Shown: positions 43,827 through 52,901 of the stretch, piece by piece
Numbering within the stretch: position 1 is the first letter of the stretch
How the letters are laid out: every line of letters begins with the position of its first letter
From: Acidimicrobiales bacterium
Lineage (GTDB): Bacteria > Actinomycetota > Acidimicrobiia > Acidimicrobiales > JAUJNH01
Assembly (NCBI GenBank): GCA_030448245.1
Contig: JAUJNH010000012.1
Coordinates: 1-60,535 of the forward strand
Direction of reading: 5' to 3'
Length of the DNA: 60,535 nt
Translations under genes and position numbers: made by a program
Notes under the pieces: model-generated
Databases searched by the model: none
The model's input: the letters and a program-made list of their open reading frames with translations, nothing else
What the model was told of the DNA's origin: nothing

Positions 43827-44809
43827 GGCTGGCCGTCCTCGGGGCGGGCGCCGTCGGCAGCCGGGCTGCCCGCCAGCTGGCCTCCACCCCCGGCGTCCGC
43901 GCCCTCACCGTCGCCGACCCCGACGCCCGGCTGGTCGCCTCCGTGTGCGCCTCGCTCGGCCCCATGGCCACGCCCTCCACCTCGCCCGAGGTCGACCTGG
44001 CCGGCCACGACGTCGCCGTCCTCGCCGGACCCGGCAAGCACCACCGCGCCCAGGCCGAGCGGGCGCTCGATGCCGGCGTCTCGGTCGTCTCGTGCACCAA
44101 CGAGCTGGCGCCCGCCCGCCAGCTCCTCGCCCTCGACGACGAGGCCCGGGTCCGGGGCAAGACGGTGGCTGTCGGCGCCGGCTTCGCCCCCGGCCTGTCG
44201 GACCTGCTGGCCGCCCACGCCGGGCGCCTGCTCGACGAGGTCCACGAGGTGCACGTCGCCCGCTACGGCACCGGCGGGCCGGCGTGCGCCCGAGCCCACC
44301 ACGCCTCGCTGCGGGGGCTGGCCCTCGACTGGCGAGACGGCGCCTGGATCAGCCGCCAGGGCGGATCCGGCCGCGAGCTGGCCTGGTTCCCCGACCCGGT
44401 CGCCGGCCAGGACTGCTACCGGGCCTCGCTCCCCGACGCCCTGCTCTTCGGGCCCGCCTTCCCCGGCCTCCAGCGCGCCACCTCACGGGTCGCGGCCACC
44501 CGCCGGGACCGGCTCACCGCTCCGCTGCCGATGCTCCGCCAGCCTCACCCGGAAGGCCTGGTCGGAGCCGTCCGCGTCGAGGTCCGCGGCCGGCGAGGCC
44601 AGTCGTTCGAGACGGTCGTCTACGGCGCCGTCGACCGGCCCGGCCTGGCCGCCGGCGCGGTGGCGGCCGTGGTCGCGGTGGCCGCCGGCACCGGCCTCGC
44701 CCGGCCCGGCGCCGCCGGCCTGGCCGTCCTCCTCCCCGACCCCCTGCCCCTCCTCCACGAGCTCGCCAACCGCGGCATCCGCTGCGCGACCTTCGCCGGC
44801 TCCGCGTAG
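43823..44809 (+). CDS. NAD(P)-binding saccharopine-dehydrogenase-like protein
   Basis: 328 residues. Rossmann start RLAVLGAGAVGSRAARQLAS (GxGxxG at ~7-12), acidic residue after beta-2 (VADPDARL), VSCTNELAPARQLLALDDEA and VGAGFAPGLSDLLAAHAGRL, as in saccharopine-dehydrogenase/homospermidine-synthase-like NADP-binding proteins. The substrate is unknown. It is coupled to the 46-residue membrane protein upstream. Confidence 0.75.
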   Translation: MRLAVLGAGAVGSRAARQLASTPGVRALTVADPDARLVASVCASLGPMATPSTSPEVDLAGHDVAVLAGPGKHHRAQAERALDAGVSVVSCTNELAPARQLLALDDEARVRGKTVAVGAGFAPGLSDLLAAHAGRLLDEVHEVHVARYGTGGPACARAHHASLRGLALDWRDGAWISRQGGSGRELAWFPDPVAGQDCYRASLPDALLFGPAFPGLQRATSRVAATRRDRLTAPLPMLRQPHPEGLVGAVRVEVRGRRGQSFETVVYGAVDRPGLAAGAVAAVVAVAAGTGLARPGAAGLAVLLPDPLPLLHELANRGIRCATFAGSA

Positions 44810-44903
44810 CGCCGGCGCGCCGCGCCTCGCTCGGTTGCTTCGCTCCCTCCGCTCGGGCGGGGTTCTGTCGTCGGCCTCCGGCCGGCTCGTTGCTTCCGGC
44901 CTC

Positions 44904-44963
44904 GGGAGCAAGCTCCCTTCCGGCCGGCTGACGAGGGGGGCTCCGCAGGCTGCGCCCCCCTCG
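44904..44963. terminator. Two strong hairpins between convergent genes
   Basis: GGGAGC/GCTCCC (44904-44917) lies first. A perfect ten-base-pair stem of CGAGGGGGGC with GCCCCCCTCG (44932-44941, 44954-44963) follows. The 233-base gap 44810-45042 otherwise shows no gene. Confidence 0.5.
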
Positions 44964-45042
44964 AGCTCCCCCCGGGGGGTTCCGCCGGCTCCCCCGCTCG
45001 CTCTCGCTCGGACCTCCTCCCGGCTGCCACAGAGCGGTGGGG

Positions 45043-45477
45043 TCAGGGGCGGGATTCGTGGGCTTTGTGGCCTCTTGTGCGGCGAGACTCCTTGAGCTCG
45101 GACTCGAGGACGTGGCGGCGGCCCTCGACCAGCTGCTGGCGCACCCGGCGCTCCACCTCCCGGACCGGCTCCCAGTAGGTGTCCTCGAACTCCTCGACCA
45201 CCGCGAACGTCCAGCGGCCGGGCAGCACGTTGCGGCCCACCACCTCGCGGTCCACCAGGTCAGCCTGCTCCTCGTGGCCGGCCTCCCGGAGCAGCTCGAC
45301 GGCGTCGCCGAACGTCAGGTCGGCGTGACCGAGCAGCTGGTGGAGCTCGTAGAGCGCGCCGCGGGCCCGCTCCACCCACTCGAGCGCCTCCGACACCTTG
45401 CCGACCGCCTGGACCGTGGCGTCGCTGGTGCCGGCCGGCCGCCGGTGGAGGTCGTCTTCGGGGAGATCGTCCTGCAC
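45043..45477 (-). CDS. Conserved actinobacterial hypothetical protein
   Basis: 144 residues, helical and charged: VGKVSEALEWVERARGALYE, LHQLLGHADLTFGDAVELLR, VVEEFEDTYWEPVREVERRV. No enzyme motif is recognised. GTG 45477 is six bases after a minus-strand TAGCCG hexamer (one base from TAGCCT), again suggesting a leaderless transcript. It is divergent from modA with a 65-base gap. Confidence 0.65.
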   Translation of the reverse strand: MQDDLPEDDLHRRPAGTSDATVQAVGKVSEALEWVERARGALYELHQLLGHADLTFGDAVELLREAGHEEQADLVDREVVGRNVLPGRWTFAVVEEFEDTYWEPVREVERRVRQQLVEGRRHVLESELKESRRTRGHKAHESRP

Positions 45478-45530
45478 CAGGTGCGGCTACCCCGTCGGGG
45501 CCGGGTTCCACCTGCCACCGCACGTGCGGG

Positions 45531-45536
45531 TAGCCT
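45531..45536 (+). promoter_or_regulatory. Leaderless -10 hexamer for modA
   Basis: TAGCCT ends six bases before GTG 45543 and directly follows the palindrome CCGCACGTGCGG (45518-45529). Confidence 0.45.
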
Positions 45537-45542
45537 CCTGCC

Positions 45543-46388
45543 GTGCCCACGCTCGGTCGAGGCGGACCGCGGCGGCCGGCGCGTCCGACCCACGGTGAGC
45601 CGCTTGCGCCTTGTCGTTGCAGGCGATCCGCCGCCCGGCGGCTCCCGCAGGTCGCGCTCGTGCTCGTCCTCGCCGCCGGCTGCGGGACGGACGGCACCTC
45701 CTCCGCACCTGCGGAGGCCGGCGATGCGGCCACGATCACCGTCTTCGCTGCCGCTTCGCTGACCGAGGCCTTCACCTCGGCCGCCTCGTCCGTCCCGCAC
45801 GTGCGGGCAAGGTTCAGCTTCGGTGGGTCGCAGCAGCTGGTGACCCAGCTGCTGCAGGGGGCCGAGGCCGACGTCGTCGCCACCGCCGACGGCCCGTCGA
45901 TGGAGCGGCTGGTCGCCGCCTCCCTGGTCGAGGCGCCCGTCACCTTCGCCCGCACCGCCCTGGTCATCGCCGTGCGGCCCGGCAACCCACGCGGCGTCGT
46001 CGGGCTCGACGACCTCGCCCGGCCCGACCTGGCCGTCGTGCTCGCCGACCCCTCGGTCCCCGCCGGCCGCTACGCCCGGCAGGTGCTCGACGAGGCGTCG
46101 GTGCGGGTGGCCCCCCGGTCGCTCGAGTTGGACGTGAAGGCGGCGTTGGCCAAGGTCACGGCCGGCGAGGCCGACGCGGCCCTGGTCTACGCGACCGACG
46201 TGCGTGGCAGCGCCGGAAGAGCCGAGGCCGTGGCGCTCCCGCAGGCAACCGCGGCCGGGGCCGCCGTCAGCTACCGCATCGCCGTCGTGCGGTCCACCCG
46301 GCAACGCCAGGCCGCCGAGGCGTTCGTCGTCGCCGCCACCTCGGGGCCCGTGCGCGACGCCCTCCTCGCCGCCGGGTTCACCACGTGA
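45543..46388 (+). CDS. modA: Molybdate ABC-transporter substrate-binding lipoprotein
   Basis: 281 residues. Lipobox LVLAAGC gives a lipid-modified Cys at ~47. ITVFAAASLTEAFTSAASSV (~64-83), then FSFGGSQQLVTQLLQGAEAD and PAGRYARQVLDEASV are ModA hallmarks. It captures molybdate or tungstate outside the membrane. The stop overlaps the next gene (GTGA). The N-terminus before the lipobox is long, so the true start may lie downstream of GTG 45543. Confidence 0.92.
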   Translation: MPTLGRGGPRRPARPTHGEPLAPCRCRRSAARRLPQVALVLVLAAGCGTDGTSSAPAEAGDAATITVFAAASLTEAFTSAASSVPHVRARFSFGGSQQLVTQLLQGAEADVVATADGPSMERLVAASLVEAPVTFARTALVIAVRPGNPRGVVGLDDLARPDLAVVLADPSVPAGRYARQVLDEASVRVAPRSLELDVKAALAKVTAGEADAALVYATDVRGSAGRAEAVALPQATAAGAAVSYRIAVVRSTRQRQAAEAFVVAATSGPVRDALLAAGFTT

Positions 46389-46816
46389 CCCCCGGTCCCG
46401 TTGGCCGCCGGGCGCACGGCATCACCACCTACCGGCTGGCTGAGGCCGCCGGCCTGGTCGGCGTCAGCGACGACACGCTCCGCCGCTGGGCCGACGCCGG
46501 CCGCCTCACCACCACCAGCGACGCAGAGGGGCGGCGGGTGGTGGCCGGGGCCGAGCTGGCCCGCCTTGCCGTCGAGCTGGGCGACCCCGACCGCACCGCC
46601 GGGCTGGCCGGCACCCGCAGCGCCCGGAACCGCTTCCCGGGGATCGTCACCCGGGTCGAGGTGGACGGGCTCGTCGCCGTGGTCGAGGTGCAGGCCGGGC
46701 CCTACCGGGTCGTGTCGATGATGACCAGCGAGGCGGCCCGCGACCTCGACCTGCAGCCGGGCGACCGGGCCGTCGGCGTGGTGAAGTCGACCCAGGTCGT
46801 CGTCGAGCGGCCGTGA
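46385..46816 (+). CDS. HTH + molybdate-binding (TOBE/Mop) regulator
   Basis: 143 residues. A MerR/excisionase-type HTH (TTYRLAEAAGLVGVSDDTLR then RWADAGRLTTTSDAEGRRVV, ~17-60) is joined to a single Mop/TOBE domain (ARNRFPGIVTRVEVDGLVAV ... DLDLQPGDRAVGVVKSTQVV, ~78-140). It differs from E. coli ModE (winged helix + two Mop). It is probably a molybdate-sensing regulator of this operon. Four-base overlaps on both sides make it translationally coupled to modA and modB. Confidence 0.85.
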   Translation: MTPGPVGRRAHGITTYRLAEAAGLVGVSDDTLRRWADAGRLTTTSDAEGRRVVAGAELARLAVELGDPDRTAGLAGTRSARNRFPGIVTRVEVDGLVAVVEVQAGPYRVVSMMTSEAARDLDLQPGDRAVGVVKSTQVVVERP

Positions 46817-47628
46817 GGCTGGGCGCCCGGGTTCCCGACCCCGACCGGAGGCCAGGGCCGCCGTGGCCGATCGTGGCCGGCGGTGCCTTCGCCGCCGCCC
46901 TCCTCACCCTGCCGCTGGCTGCGCTGCTGATCGAGGCGCCGTGGTCGTCGGCCGTCGACCAGCTCCGCGCCCCCGCGGCGATACAGGCGCTGCGGCTGTC
47001 GCTCACCACCTCGCTGCTGGCCGTTGCGGCCGCCTTTGTGCTGGGCGTGCCCCTGGCCTGGGTTCAGGCCCGGCTCGACTACCCCGGACGGAGCCTGGTC
47101 CGGGCCCTCACCACCCTGCCGCTGGTGCTGCCGCCGGTGGTGGGCGGCATCGCCCTGCTCCTGGCCTTCGGGCGGCGCGGGCTGGTCGGTCCGGCCCTCG
47201 GGGCGGCCGGGGTGCGGCTGCCGTTCACCATGGCTGGGGCGGTGGCCGCCGAGGCCTTCGTGGCGCTGCCGTTCCTCACGCTGACCGTCGAGGGTGGGCT
47301 CCGCCAGGTGGACCGGCGCATCGAGGACGCCGCCCGCACCCTGGGCGCCACCCGGTGGGAGGTGTTCCGCACCGTCACCCTCCCGCTGATCCGCCCGTCG
47401 CTCACCGCCGGAGCGGTGCTCGCCTGGGCCCGGGCGCTGGGCGAGTTCGGGGCCACCATCACCTTCGCCGGCAACCTTCCCGGCACCACCCAGACGTTGC
47501 CCCTGTTCGTCTACGTGACCCTGAACGGCCGCGACCCGGACGGGGCGATCATCCTCAGCCTCGTCCTGCTCGCCGTGTCGGTGGTCGTCCTGGCCGCCCT
47601 CCGCGACCGGTGGCTGCGCGCCCTGTGA
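46813..47628 (+). CDS. modB: Molybdate ABC-transporter permease
   Basis: 271 residues with five or six TM helices and the BPD permease signature EAFVALPFLTLTVEGGLRQV then EDAARTLGATRWEVFRTVTLP. It ends LGEFGATITFAGNLPGTTQT, typical of ModB. It forms the channel with ModC ATPase. GTG 46813 and stop overlap their neighbours. Confidence 0.95.
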   Translation: MRLGARVPDPDRRPGPPWPIVAGGAFAAALLTLPLAALLIEAPWSSAVDQLRAPAAIQALRLSLTTSLLAVAAAFVLGVPLAWVQARLDYPGRSLVRALTTLPLVLPPVVGGIALLLAFGRRGLVGPALGAAGVRLPFTMAGAVAAEAFVALPFLTLTVEGGLRQVDRRIEDAARTLGATRWEVFRTVTLPLIRPSLTAGAVLAWARALGEFGATITFAGNLPGTTQTLPLFVYVTLNGRDPDGAIILSLVLLAVSVVVLAALRDRWLRAL

Positions 47629-48680
47629 GCAGCGGCGGGCCGGAAGCGGGTCTCGAGGCCCGGGTCGTGGTGCGGCGGGGCGACCTGGCCCTCGACGTCT
47701 CCCTCACCGCCGCGGCCGGGGAGACGGCGGTGGTGGTGGGGCCCAACGGCGCCGGGAAGACGACGGTCCTGCGGGTGCTGGCCGGCCTCACCGCCAACGC
47801 CCCGGAAGGCCACGTATCGCTGGCGCAGGCCCGTCTCGACCACCTTCCGGTGGAGCACCGCCCGATCGGCGTGGTCTTCCAGGACCACCTGCTCCTGCCC
47901 CACCTCAGCGCCCTCGACAACGTGGCCTACGGCCTGCGCCACCGCCGGGGCCTGGGCCGGTCGGCGGCCCGGGGCGTGGCCGGCGACTGGCTGGAGCGGG
48001 TCGGTCTGACCGGCCGAGCCGGCGCCCGCCCCCGCCAGCTCTCGGGCGGCGAGGCCCAGCGGGTGGCGCTGGCCCGGGCCCTGGCCCTCGAGCCGGCCCT
48101 GCTGCTGCTCGACGAGCCGCTCGCCGCCGTCGATGCCGCCGCCCGGACCGAGCTGCGGGCCGAGCTCCATCGCCACCTGGCCACCGTGGCCGGCGTCCGG
48201 GTGCTGGTGACCCACGATCCCGTCGATGCGGCCAGCCTGGGCGACCGGGCGGTGGTCCTCGAGGCGGGCCGGGTGGTGCAGGTGGGCGCAATGGCCGACC
48301 TCGCCCTGCGGCCCGCCACCTCCTACGTGGCCCAGCTGGTCGGCACCAACCGGTGGGTCGGCCGGGGTGACGGTCGTGGCGGCGTGGTGGTGGGCGGCGT
48401 CCACCTCGATGTGCCCGTCGCTCCGGCCGGCCCCACTGTGCTCGTGGTCGACCCCAGGGCCGTGACGCTGGCCCACCACCGCCCCACCGGCAGCGCCCGC
48501 AACGTCTGGCGGGGCAGCATCGAGGCGGTCGAGACCGGCGCCGGCGTGGCCCGGGTGCGGGTGGGTGGCCTGCTGCCCGTGGTGGCCGAGGTGACCACCG
48601 CCGCCGCCGCCGAGCTGGCGCTGGTTCCCGGGACCGACATCTGGGTGGCCGTGAAGGCCGTCGCCATCACCGCCGTCTGA
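47625..48680 (+). CDS. modC: Molybdate ABC-transporter ATPase
   Basis: 351 residues. Walker A VVGPNGAGKTTVLRVLAGL (~38-56), Q-loop VVFQDHLLLPHLSALDNVAYG, signature RQLSGGEAQRVALARALALE (~137-156), Walker B LLLLDEPLAAVD, H-loop VLVTHDPVDA. A C-terminal TOBE domain (~290-350) may sense molybdate. GTG 47625 overlaps modB. It is convergent with the small gene at 48702. Confidence 0.95.
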   Translation: MSSGGPEAGLEARVVVRRGDLALDVSLTAAAGETAVVVGPNGAGKTTVLRVLAGLTANAPEGHVSLAQARLDHLPVEHRPIGVVFQDHLLLPHLSALDNVAYGLRHRRGLGRSAARGVAGDWLERVGLTGRAGARPRQLSGGEAQRVALARALALEPALLLLDEPLAAVDAAARTELRAELHRHLATVAGVRVLVTHDPVDAASLGDRAVVLEAGRVVQVGAMADLALRPATSYVAQLVGTNRWVGRGDGRGGVVVGGVHLDVPVAPAGPTVLVVDPRAVTLAHHRPTGSARNVWRGSIEAVETGAGVARVRVGGLLPVVAEVTTAAAAELALVPGTDIWVAVKAVAITAV

Positions 48681-48701
48681 CGGCGGAGGCGGCCGCCCGG
48701 G

Positions 48702-48941
48702 TCAACGCCGCCGCGTGCTCGTGGTCGCCGCGGCCGGCGCCGGGGTGGGGGGAGGAGCGACCGTCGGCCGGGCCGTGATCGACGGGGGCACCGCCTGGAC
48801 CGCCGATCTCGTCGTCGTGGTGGGGTCGTAGGCGGGCACGTCCTCACCCGGACGGGTCCGGGTCAAGCCGAGCAGCAGCAGCAGCAGGATGACGAGCGCG
48901 CCCAGTGCTCCGAGGGCGAGGGCCCGCCGGGATCTCGGCAT
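48702..48941 (-). CDS. Small single-pass membrane protein with Thr/Pro/Ala tail
   Basis: 79 residues from ATG 48941: PRSRRALALGALGALVILLL then LLLGLTRTRPGEDVP (one TM), followed by a Thr/Pro/Ala-rich extracellular tail. It is unrecognised. A GTG at 48965 would add eight residues. Confidence 0.5.
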   Translation of the reverse strand: MPRSRRALALGALGALVILLLLLLGLTRTRPGEDVPAYDPTTTTRSAVQAVPPSITARPTVAPPPTPAPAAATTSTRRR

Positions 48942-49050
48942 GCGCTGCGGCGCCAGACCTGCCACCAGCGCCGCCGGCGACGCGCCGTCCGCCGTCCGGG
49001 GCTGCCTCCGGCAGGAGATCAGGCGTCGTAGACGTGGTGGCTGCCTGCCG

Positions 49051-49821
49051 TCACCGGCAGCGGTTCACCATCGTCCCGATGTGCTCGATGGTGGAGACGA
49101 GCACGTCACCCGGCTGCAACCAGCGGGGCGGGGTGCGCCCCATCCCCACCCCCGAAGGCGTGCCGGTGAACACCAGGTCGCCCGGCCGCAGGTCGCAGAC
49201 CCCGCCGAGGTGGGCCAGCAGCTCGTCGGGCCCGAACACCATGTCGCTGGTGCGGCTGGCCTGCACCACCTCGCCGTTGAGCGCGCACGAGATGGCCAGG
49301 TCGCGGGGGTCGGCCTCGTCGGTGACCCACGGACCGATCGGGCCGAAGCCGCGGTGGCTCTTGGCCAGCGAGAACTGGGGCGGCCGCCCGGCCCGCTGCA
49401 GCTGGCGCTCGCTGACGTCCTGGCCCACGGTGCAGCCGGCGCCCACCACCAGCACCAGCTCGACCTCCCAGTCGACCGAGCCCGGCACCAGCGGGATGTC
49501 GTCGCGCGGGCCCGCCAGGCACGACGGGAACTTGGTGAAGGTGAGCGGCACCGACGGCACCTCGGCCCCGGTCTCCTCGGCGTGGGCCCGGTAGTTGAGG
49601 CCGATGGCGAACACCTGGGTGGGGCGCGGCACCGGGCAGGTGAGCCGGGCTTCGACCAGCGGTGCCGTGGCCGCCGGTTCGGTGGCCGCCGCCCAGGCGG
49701 CCAGCTCGCCCCAGCGGGCCAGGCAGGCCATGGGTTCGTCGGGGAAGCCGTGGCTGGCCAGGTCCACCACCCCTCCGGCCACGACCAGGCAGGAACGCCC
49801 GTCGACCGCGGCCAGCCTCAC
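49051..49821 (-). CDS. Fumarylacetoacetate-hydrolase family protein
   Basis: About 256 residues. FAH-family core: IGLNYRAHAEETGAEVPSVP, LTFTKFPSCLAGPRDDIPLV, DWEVELVLVVGAGCTVGQDV (metal-binding Glu residues), and PGDLVFTGTPSGVGMGRTPP. These proteins hydrolyse or decarboxylate 2-oxo acids in catabolic pathways. GTG 49821 gives the usual length; the upstream frame is not FAH-like. It lies 34 bases after a membrane-protein gene on the same strand. Confidence 0.9.
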   Translation of the reverse strand: MRLAAVDGRSCLVVAGGVVDLASHGFPDEPMACLARWGELAAWAAATEPAATAPLVEARLTCPVPRPTQVFAIGLNYRAHAEETGAEVPSVPLTFTKFPSCLAGPRDDIPLVPGSVDWEVELVLVVGAGCTVGQDVSERQLQRAGRPPQFSLAKSHRGFGPIGPWVTDEADPRDLAISCALNGEVVQASRTSDMVFGPDELLAHLGGVCDLRPGDLVFTGTPSGVGMGRTPPRWLQPGDVLVSTIEHIGTMVNRCR

Positions 49822-49855
49822 GCCACTGGCCTCGTCCGCCGGTCGCCGGGCCCCG

Positions 49856-50236
49856 TCATTCGGCTCTCGCCGCGAGGAGGGAGAAGAGCGCCGAGCCGCC
49901 GGCGAACGGCAGGTTGCGGGCGGCCGCCGGTCGCAGCGCCGGGTCGCCGACGGCACCCACCGCAACCGCGGCCACGTCACCCAGGTCGACGAAGCCGGCG
50001 ATCCGCATCACCCGCTTGTGGCTGGCCGGGTGCGTCGCCGTGGCCAGCAGGGCCAGCGCCATCGAGAGGTCGCGCACGCCCAGCATCCGGGCAAAGGCGC
50101 AGGCGGTCGAGGATCGTTCCGGGAAGCCGAGGAGCCGCAGGACGAGGCGGGGTGCGGCCAGGCAGGCCGCGGCCAGGGCCAGCCGCCCGCCGACCATCAG
50201 CCACGACCGGGTGGAGAGGGGGAGCACGGGCGGCAT
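49856..50236 (-). CDS. DUF4267-like membrane protein
   Basis: 126 residues with about four TM segments (RSWLMVGGRLALAAACLAAP; FARMLGVRDLSMALALLATA; IAGFVDLGDVAAVAVGAVG; GGSALFSLLAARAE). It resembles small actinobacterial DUF4267 proteins. Its function is unknown. ATG 50236. It is divergent from HMG-CoA lyase. Confidence 0.65.
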   Translation of the reverse strand: MPPVLPLSTRSWLMVGGRLALAAACLAAPRLVLRLLGFPERSSTACAFARMLGVRDLSMALALLATATHPASHKRVMRIAGFVDLGDVAAVAVGAVGDPALRPAAARNLPFAGGSALFSLLAARAE

Positions 50237-50255
50237 CCTCGCGCCGGGACCGCCG

Positions 50256-50261
50256 TAGCCT
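50256..50261 (+). promoter_or_regulatory. Leaderless -10 hexamer for HMG-CoA lyase
   Basis: TAGCCT ends seven bases before GTG 50269. Confidence 0.5.
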
Positions 50262-50268
50262 TGACGTC

Positions 50269-51183
50269 GTGGAACGGCCGCCGGTGGAGCTGTGCGACGT
50301 GGCTGCCCGCGACGGGCTGCAGAGCGGCGAGGTGGTGTGGCCCACCGAGCACAAGCTCGAGCTGATCCGCCGCCTCGTGGTGGCCGGGGTGCGCCGCCTC
50401 GAGGTGGCGTCGTTCGTCAACCCCGAGCGGGTGCCGGCCATGGCCGACGCCGACGCCGTCTGCGCCGGCCTGCCCCCTGACGAGGCGGTGCGCTACGTCG
50501 GGCTCGTCCTCAACGACCGGGGCATGGACCGGGCCGTCGCCGCCGGCGTCGACGAGGTCAACTTCGTGGTGGCGTGCACCGACACCTTCGCCGACCGCAA
50601 CCAGGGCACCACGGCCGCCGGCTCGCTCGAGCGGTGGCGGCGGGTGGCCGAGCGGGCCCGCCACGAGGGGGTTCCCGCCCAGGTCGTGCTGTCCACTGCG
50701 TTCGGCTGCCCCTACGAGGGCGAGGTCCCGGTCGACCGGGTGGTGCAGATGGCGCAGGCCTGCGCCGACACCGGACCGGTGCGGTTGACGCTGGCCGACA
50801 CGATCGGCTCGGCCGCCCCCGCCGACATCGACGAGCGGGTCGAGGCCGTGCTCGGTCGCCTGCCCGCCGGGGTCCAGCTGGGCCTCCACCTCCACGACAG
50901 CCGCGGCACCGCGGTGGCCAACGCCTGGGTGGCCTACGGGATGGGGGTGCGCAGCTTCGACGCCAGCCTGGCCGGGATCGGCGGGTGCCCCTACGCCCCC
51001 GGGGCCACCGGCAACGTCTGCACCGAGGACCTGGCCTACCTGTTCGAGCGCAGCGGGGTGCCCACCGGGCTCGACCTCGACGGGCTGCTCCGGGCCAGCC
51101 GCTGGCTCACCGACCGCCTGGGCCAGCCCACCCCCGGCAACTACGCCAGGGCCGGCCCCTTCCCCCGCCGCGACGTGGCCTGA
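50269..51183 (+). CDS. Hydroxymethylglutaryl-CoA lyase
   Basis: 304 residues of a DRE-TIM barrel. Entry motif DVAARDGLQSGEVVWPTEHK (DGLQ, ~10-30), EVASFVNPERVPAMADADAV, HLHDSRGTAVANAWVAYGMG (metal His pair, ~206-225), and GIGGCPYAPGATGNVCTEDL containing the catalytic Cys (~236-255). It cleaves HMG-CoA to acetyl-CoA and acetoacetate in leucine breakdown. GTG 50269 is supported by the -10 hexamer. Confidence 0.93.
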   Translation: MERPPVELCDVAARDGLQSGEVVWPTEHKLELIRRLVVAGVRRLEVASFVNPERVPAMADADAVCAGLPPDEAVRYVGLVLNDRGMDRAVAAGVDEVNFVVACTDTFADRNQGTTAAGSLERWRRVAERARHEGVPAQVVLSTAFGCPYEGEVPVDRVVQMAQACADTGPVRLTLADTIGSAAPADIDERVEAVLGRLPAGVQLGLHLHDSRGTAVANAWVAYGMGVRSFDASLAGIGGCPYAPGATGNVCTEDLAYLFERSGVPTGLDLDGLLRASRWLTDRLGQPTPGNYARAGPFPRRDVA

Positions 51184-51219
51184 CCGCCGTCGCCCGGTCG
51201 CGCCGCCCGCCGCGGCCGC

Positions 51220-52901
51220 TCACGAGGCGGGGGGCGACGTGACCTCCAGGAGGCCGGCGTCGGCCACCAGGGCCCGGTCGAGCTGCTTGTAGCCGGCGTC
51301 GTCGAAGACCACGGTCAGCACCTCGTCCTCGACCCCGAGGACCTCGCCGTCACCAAAGGCGCCGTGGCGGACCCGGGCGCCGGGTGCCAGCTCGCCGGCG
51401 GGTGCGCCGTCGACCACGACCTGCTCGCCCAGCTCGGCCAGCTCGGAGGTCCGCGGGCCTCCCGCCCGGCAGCACACGTCGCAGGCGTCGCAGGGTCCCT
51501 CGTACGCCTCGCCCAGGTAGCCCAGCAGAAAGGCGCGGCGGCAGGTGCGGGCCTCGAAAAAGGCGCGCACCATGTCGACCCGGGAGGTCTGGAACCGGCT
51601 GCGCCGATCGGCCCGCTCGTCGAGCCGGGCCAGCACCTCCTCGACGCCGGGCCGGTCAGGGGCCAGCCGGCTGCGGCCGCGCCGGTCGGTGCCGGTGGCG
51701 CCCACGGCCTCCAGCTCGTTCAGCACCCGGGCCACCCTCGACGAGCCGAGCCCGGTGGCCGACCTGAGCGCAGCCCGCGAGCTCGGCCCCTGGCGCAGGG
51801 CATCGAGCACCCCCAGCACGTCGGCCACGGGCGGGGCGCCGGAGGCGGCCTGGTAGCGGCGGAGCCCCAGGTCCTCCTGGCGGTAGACGAGGGTGACGAC
51901 CGAGGCCAGCCCATCCCGACCAGCCCGCCCGACCTCCTGGTAGTAGGCCTCGAGCGAGCCCGGCGGGTCGTGGTGGACCACGGCGCGCACGTCGGCCTTG
52001 TCGACACCCATGCCAAAGGCCCTGGTGGCCACCACCACCTGGAGCTCCCCCGCCATGAACCGGTCCTGGACCTCGGTGCGGACCCTCCCGGCCAGGCCGG
52101 CGTGGTAGGCCGCGGCCCGCCGGCCCTCGGCGACCAGGGCACCGGCCAGCTCCTCGGTGGCCTTCTTCGTCGCCGCGTACACGATGGCGGGACCACCGGC
52201 GTGGCGCACGGCGTCGAGCACCCGCCGGCGCTTGTCGGCCGCCTGGTGGGCCCGTTCGACCGACAGGAACAGGTTGGGCCGGTCGTAGCCCCGCACGACC
52301 ACCAGCGGGTCGCGCAGGCCCAGCCGGGCGACCACCTCCTCTTGCACTGGTCGGGGCGCGGTGGCGGTCAGGGCGATGACCGGGGGTCGTCCGAGGCCGT
52401 CGAGGGCGACACCGAGGCGCAGGTACTCGGGCCGGAAGTCGTGGCCCCACTCGCTGACGCAGTGGGCCTCGTCGACCACGAACAGCGACGGCCGGGCCCG
52501 TCGCAGGGCCTCCACGACATCCTCGGACGCCAGCTGCTCCGGTGACAGGAAGGCGAACTCGAGGCTTTCCTCGGCAAGGCCCCCGAGCGTGCGGCGCCGC
52601 TGCCCGTCGGTGACCGCGGAGCTGATCGAGCCGGCTCCGGCGTTGGTGGCCGCGTCGAGCCCGGCCACCTGGTCCCGCTGGAGGGCGAGCAGGGGCGACA
52701 CCACCACGGTGGGCCCCGGCACCAGGAGGGCGGCCACCTGGTAGATGGCCGACTTCCCCACCCGGTGGGCAGGACCGCCAGCACGTCACGCCCGGCGGCC
52801 GCCGCCTCGATCGCCTCGCCCTGACCCGGTCGCAGCGTGGTGATGCCCAGCGCAGCGGCGGCTTCGGCGGTGGAGACCGGAGGGGTCGCCGGCAGGCTCA
52901 C
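51220..52901 (-). pseudogene. recQ: RecQ-family ATP-dependent DNA helicase, one-base frameshift
   Basis: Start GTG 52901: ITTLRPGQGEAIEAAAAGRD, VLAVLPTG, then the frame breaks inside the Walker A box. One G missing near 52756-52763 changes TGVGKSAIYQ; the second frame continues GKSAIYQVAALLVPGPTVVV. Later motifs are intact: VVDEAHCVSEWGHDFRPEYL (DEAH), AFGMGVDKADVRAVVHHDPP, CRRAFLLGYLGEAYEGPCDA (zinc site), and a KOW-like C-terminus (VRHGAFGDGEVLGVEDEVLT). Joined length is ~561 residues. The shift falls in a G run, so a sequencing error is a real possibility. It is coupled (GTGA) to the small gene upstream. Confidence 0.85.
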
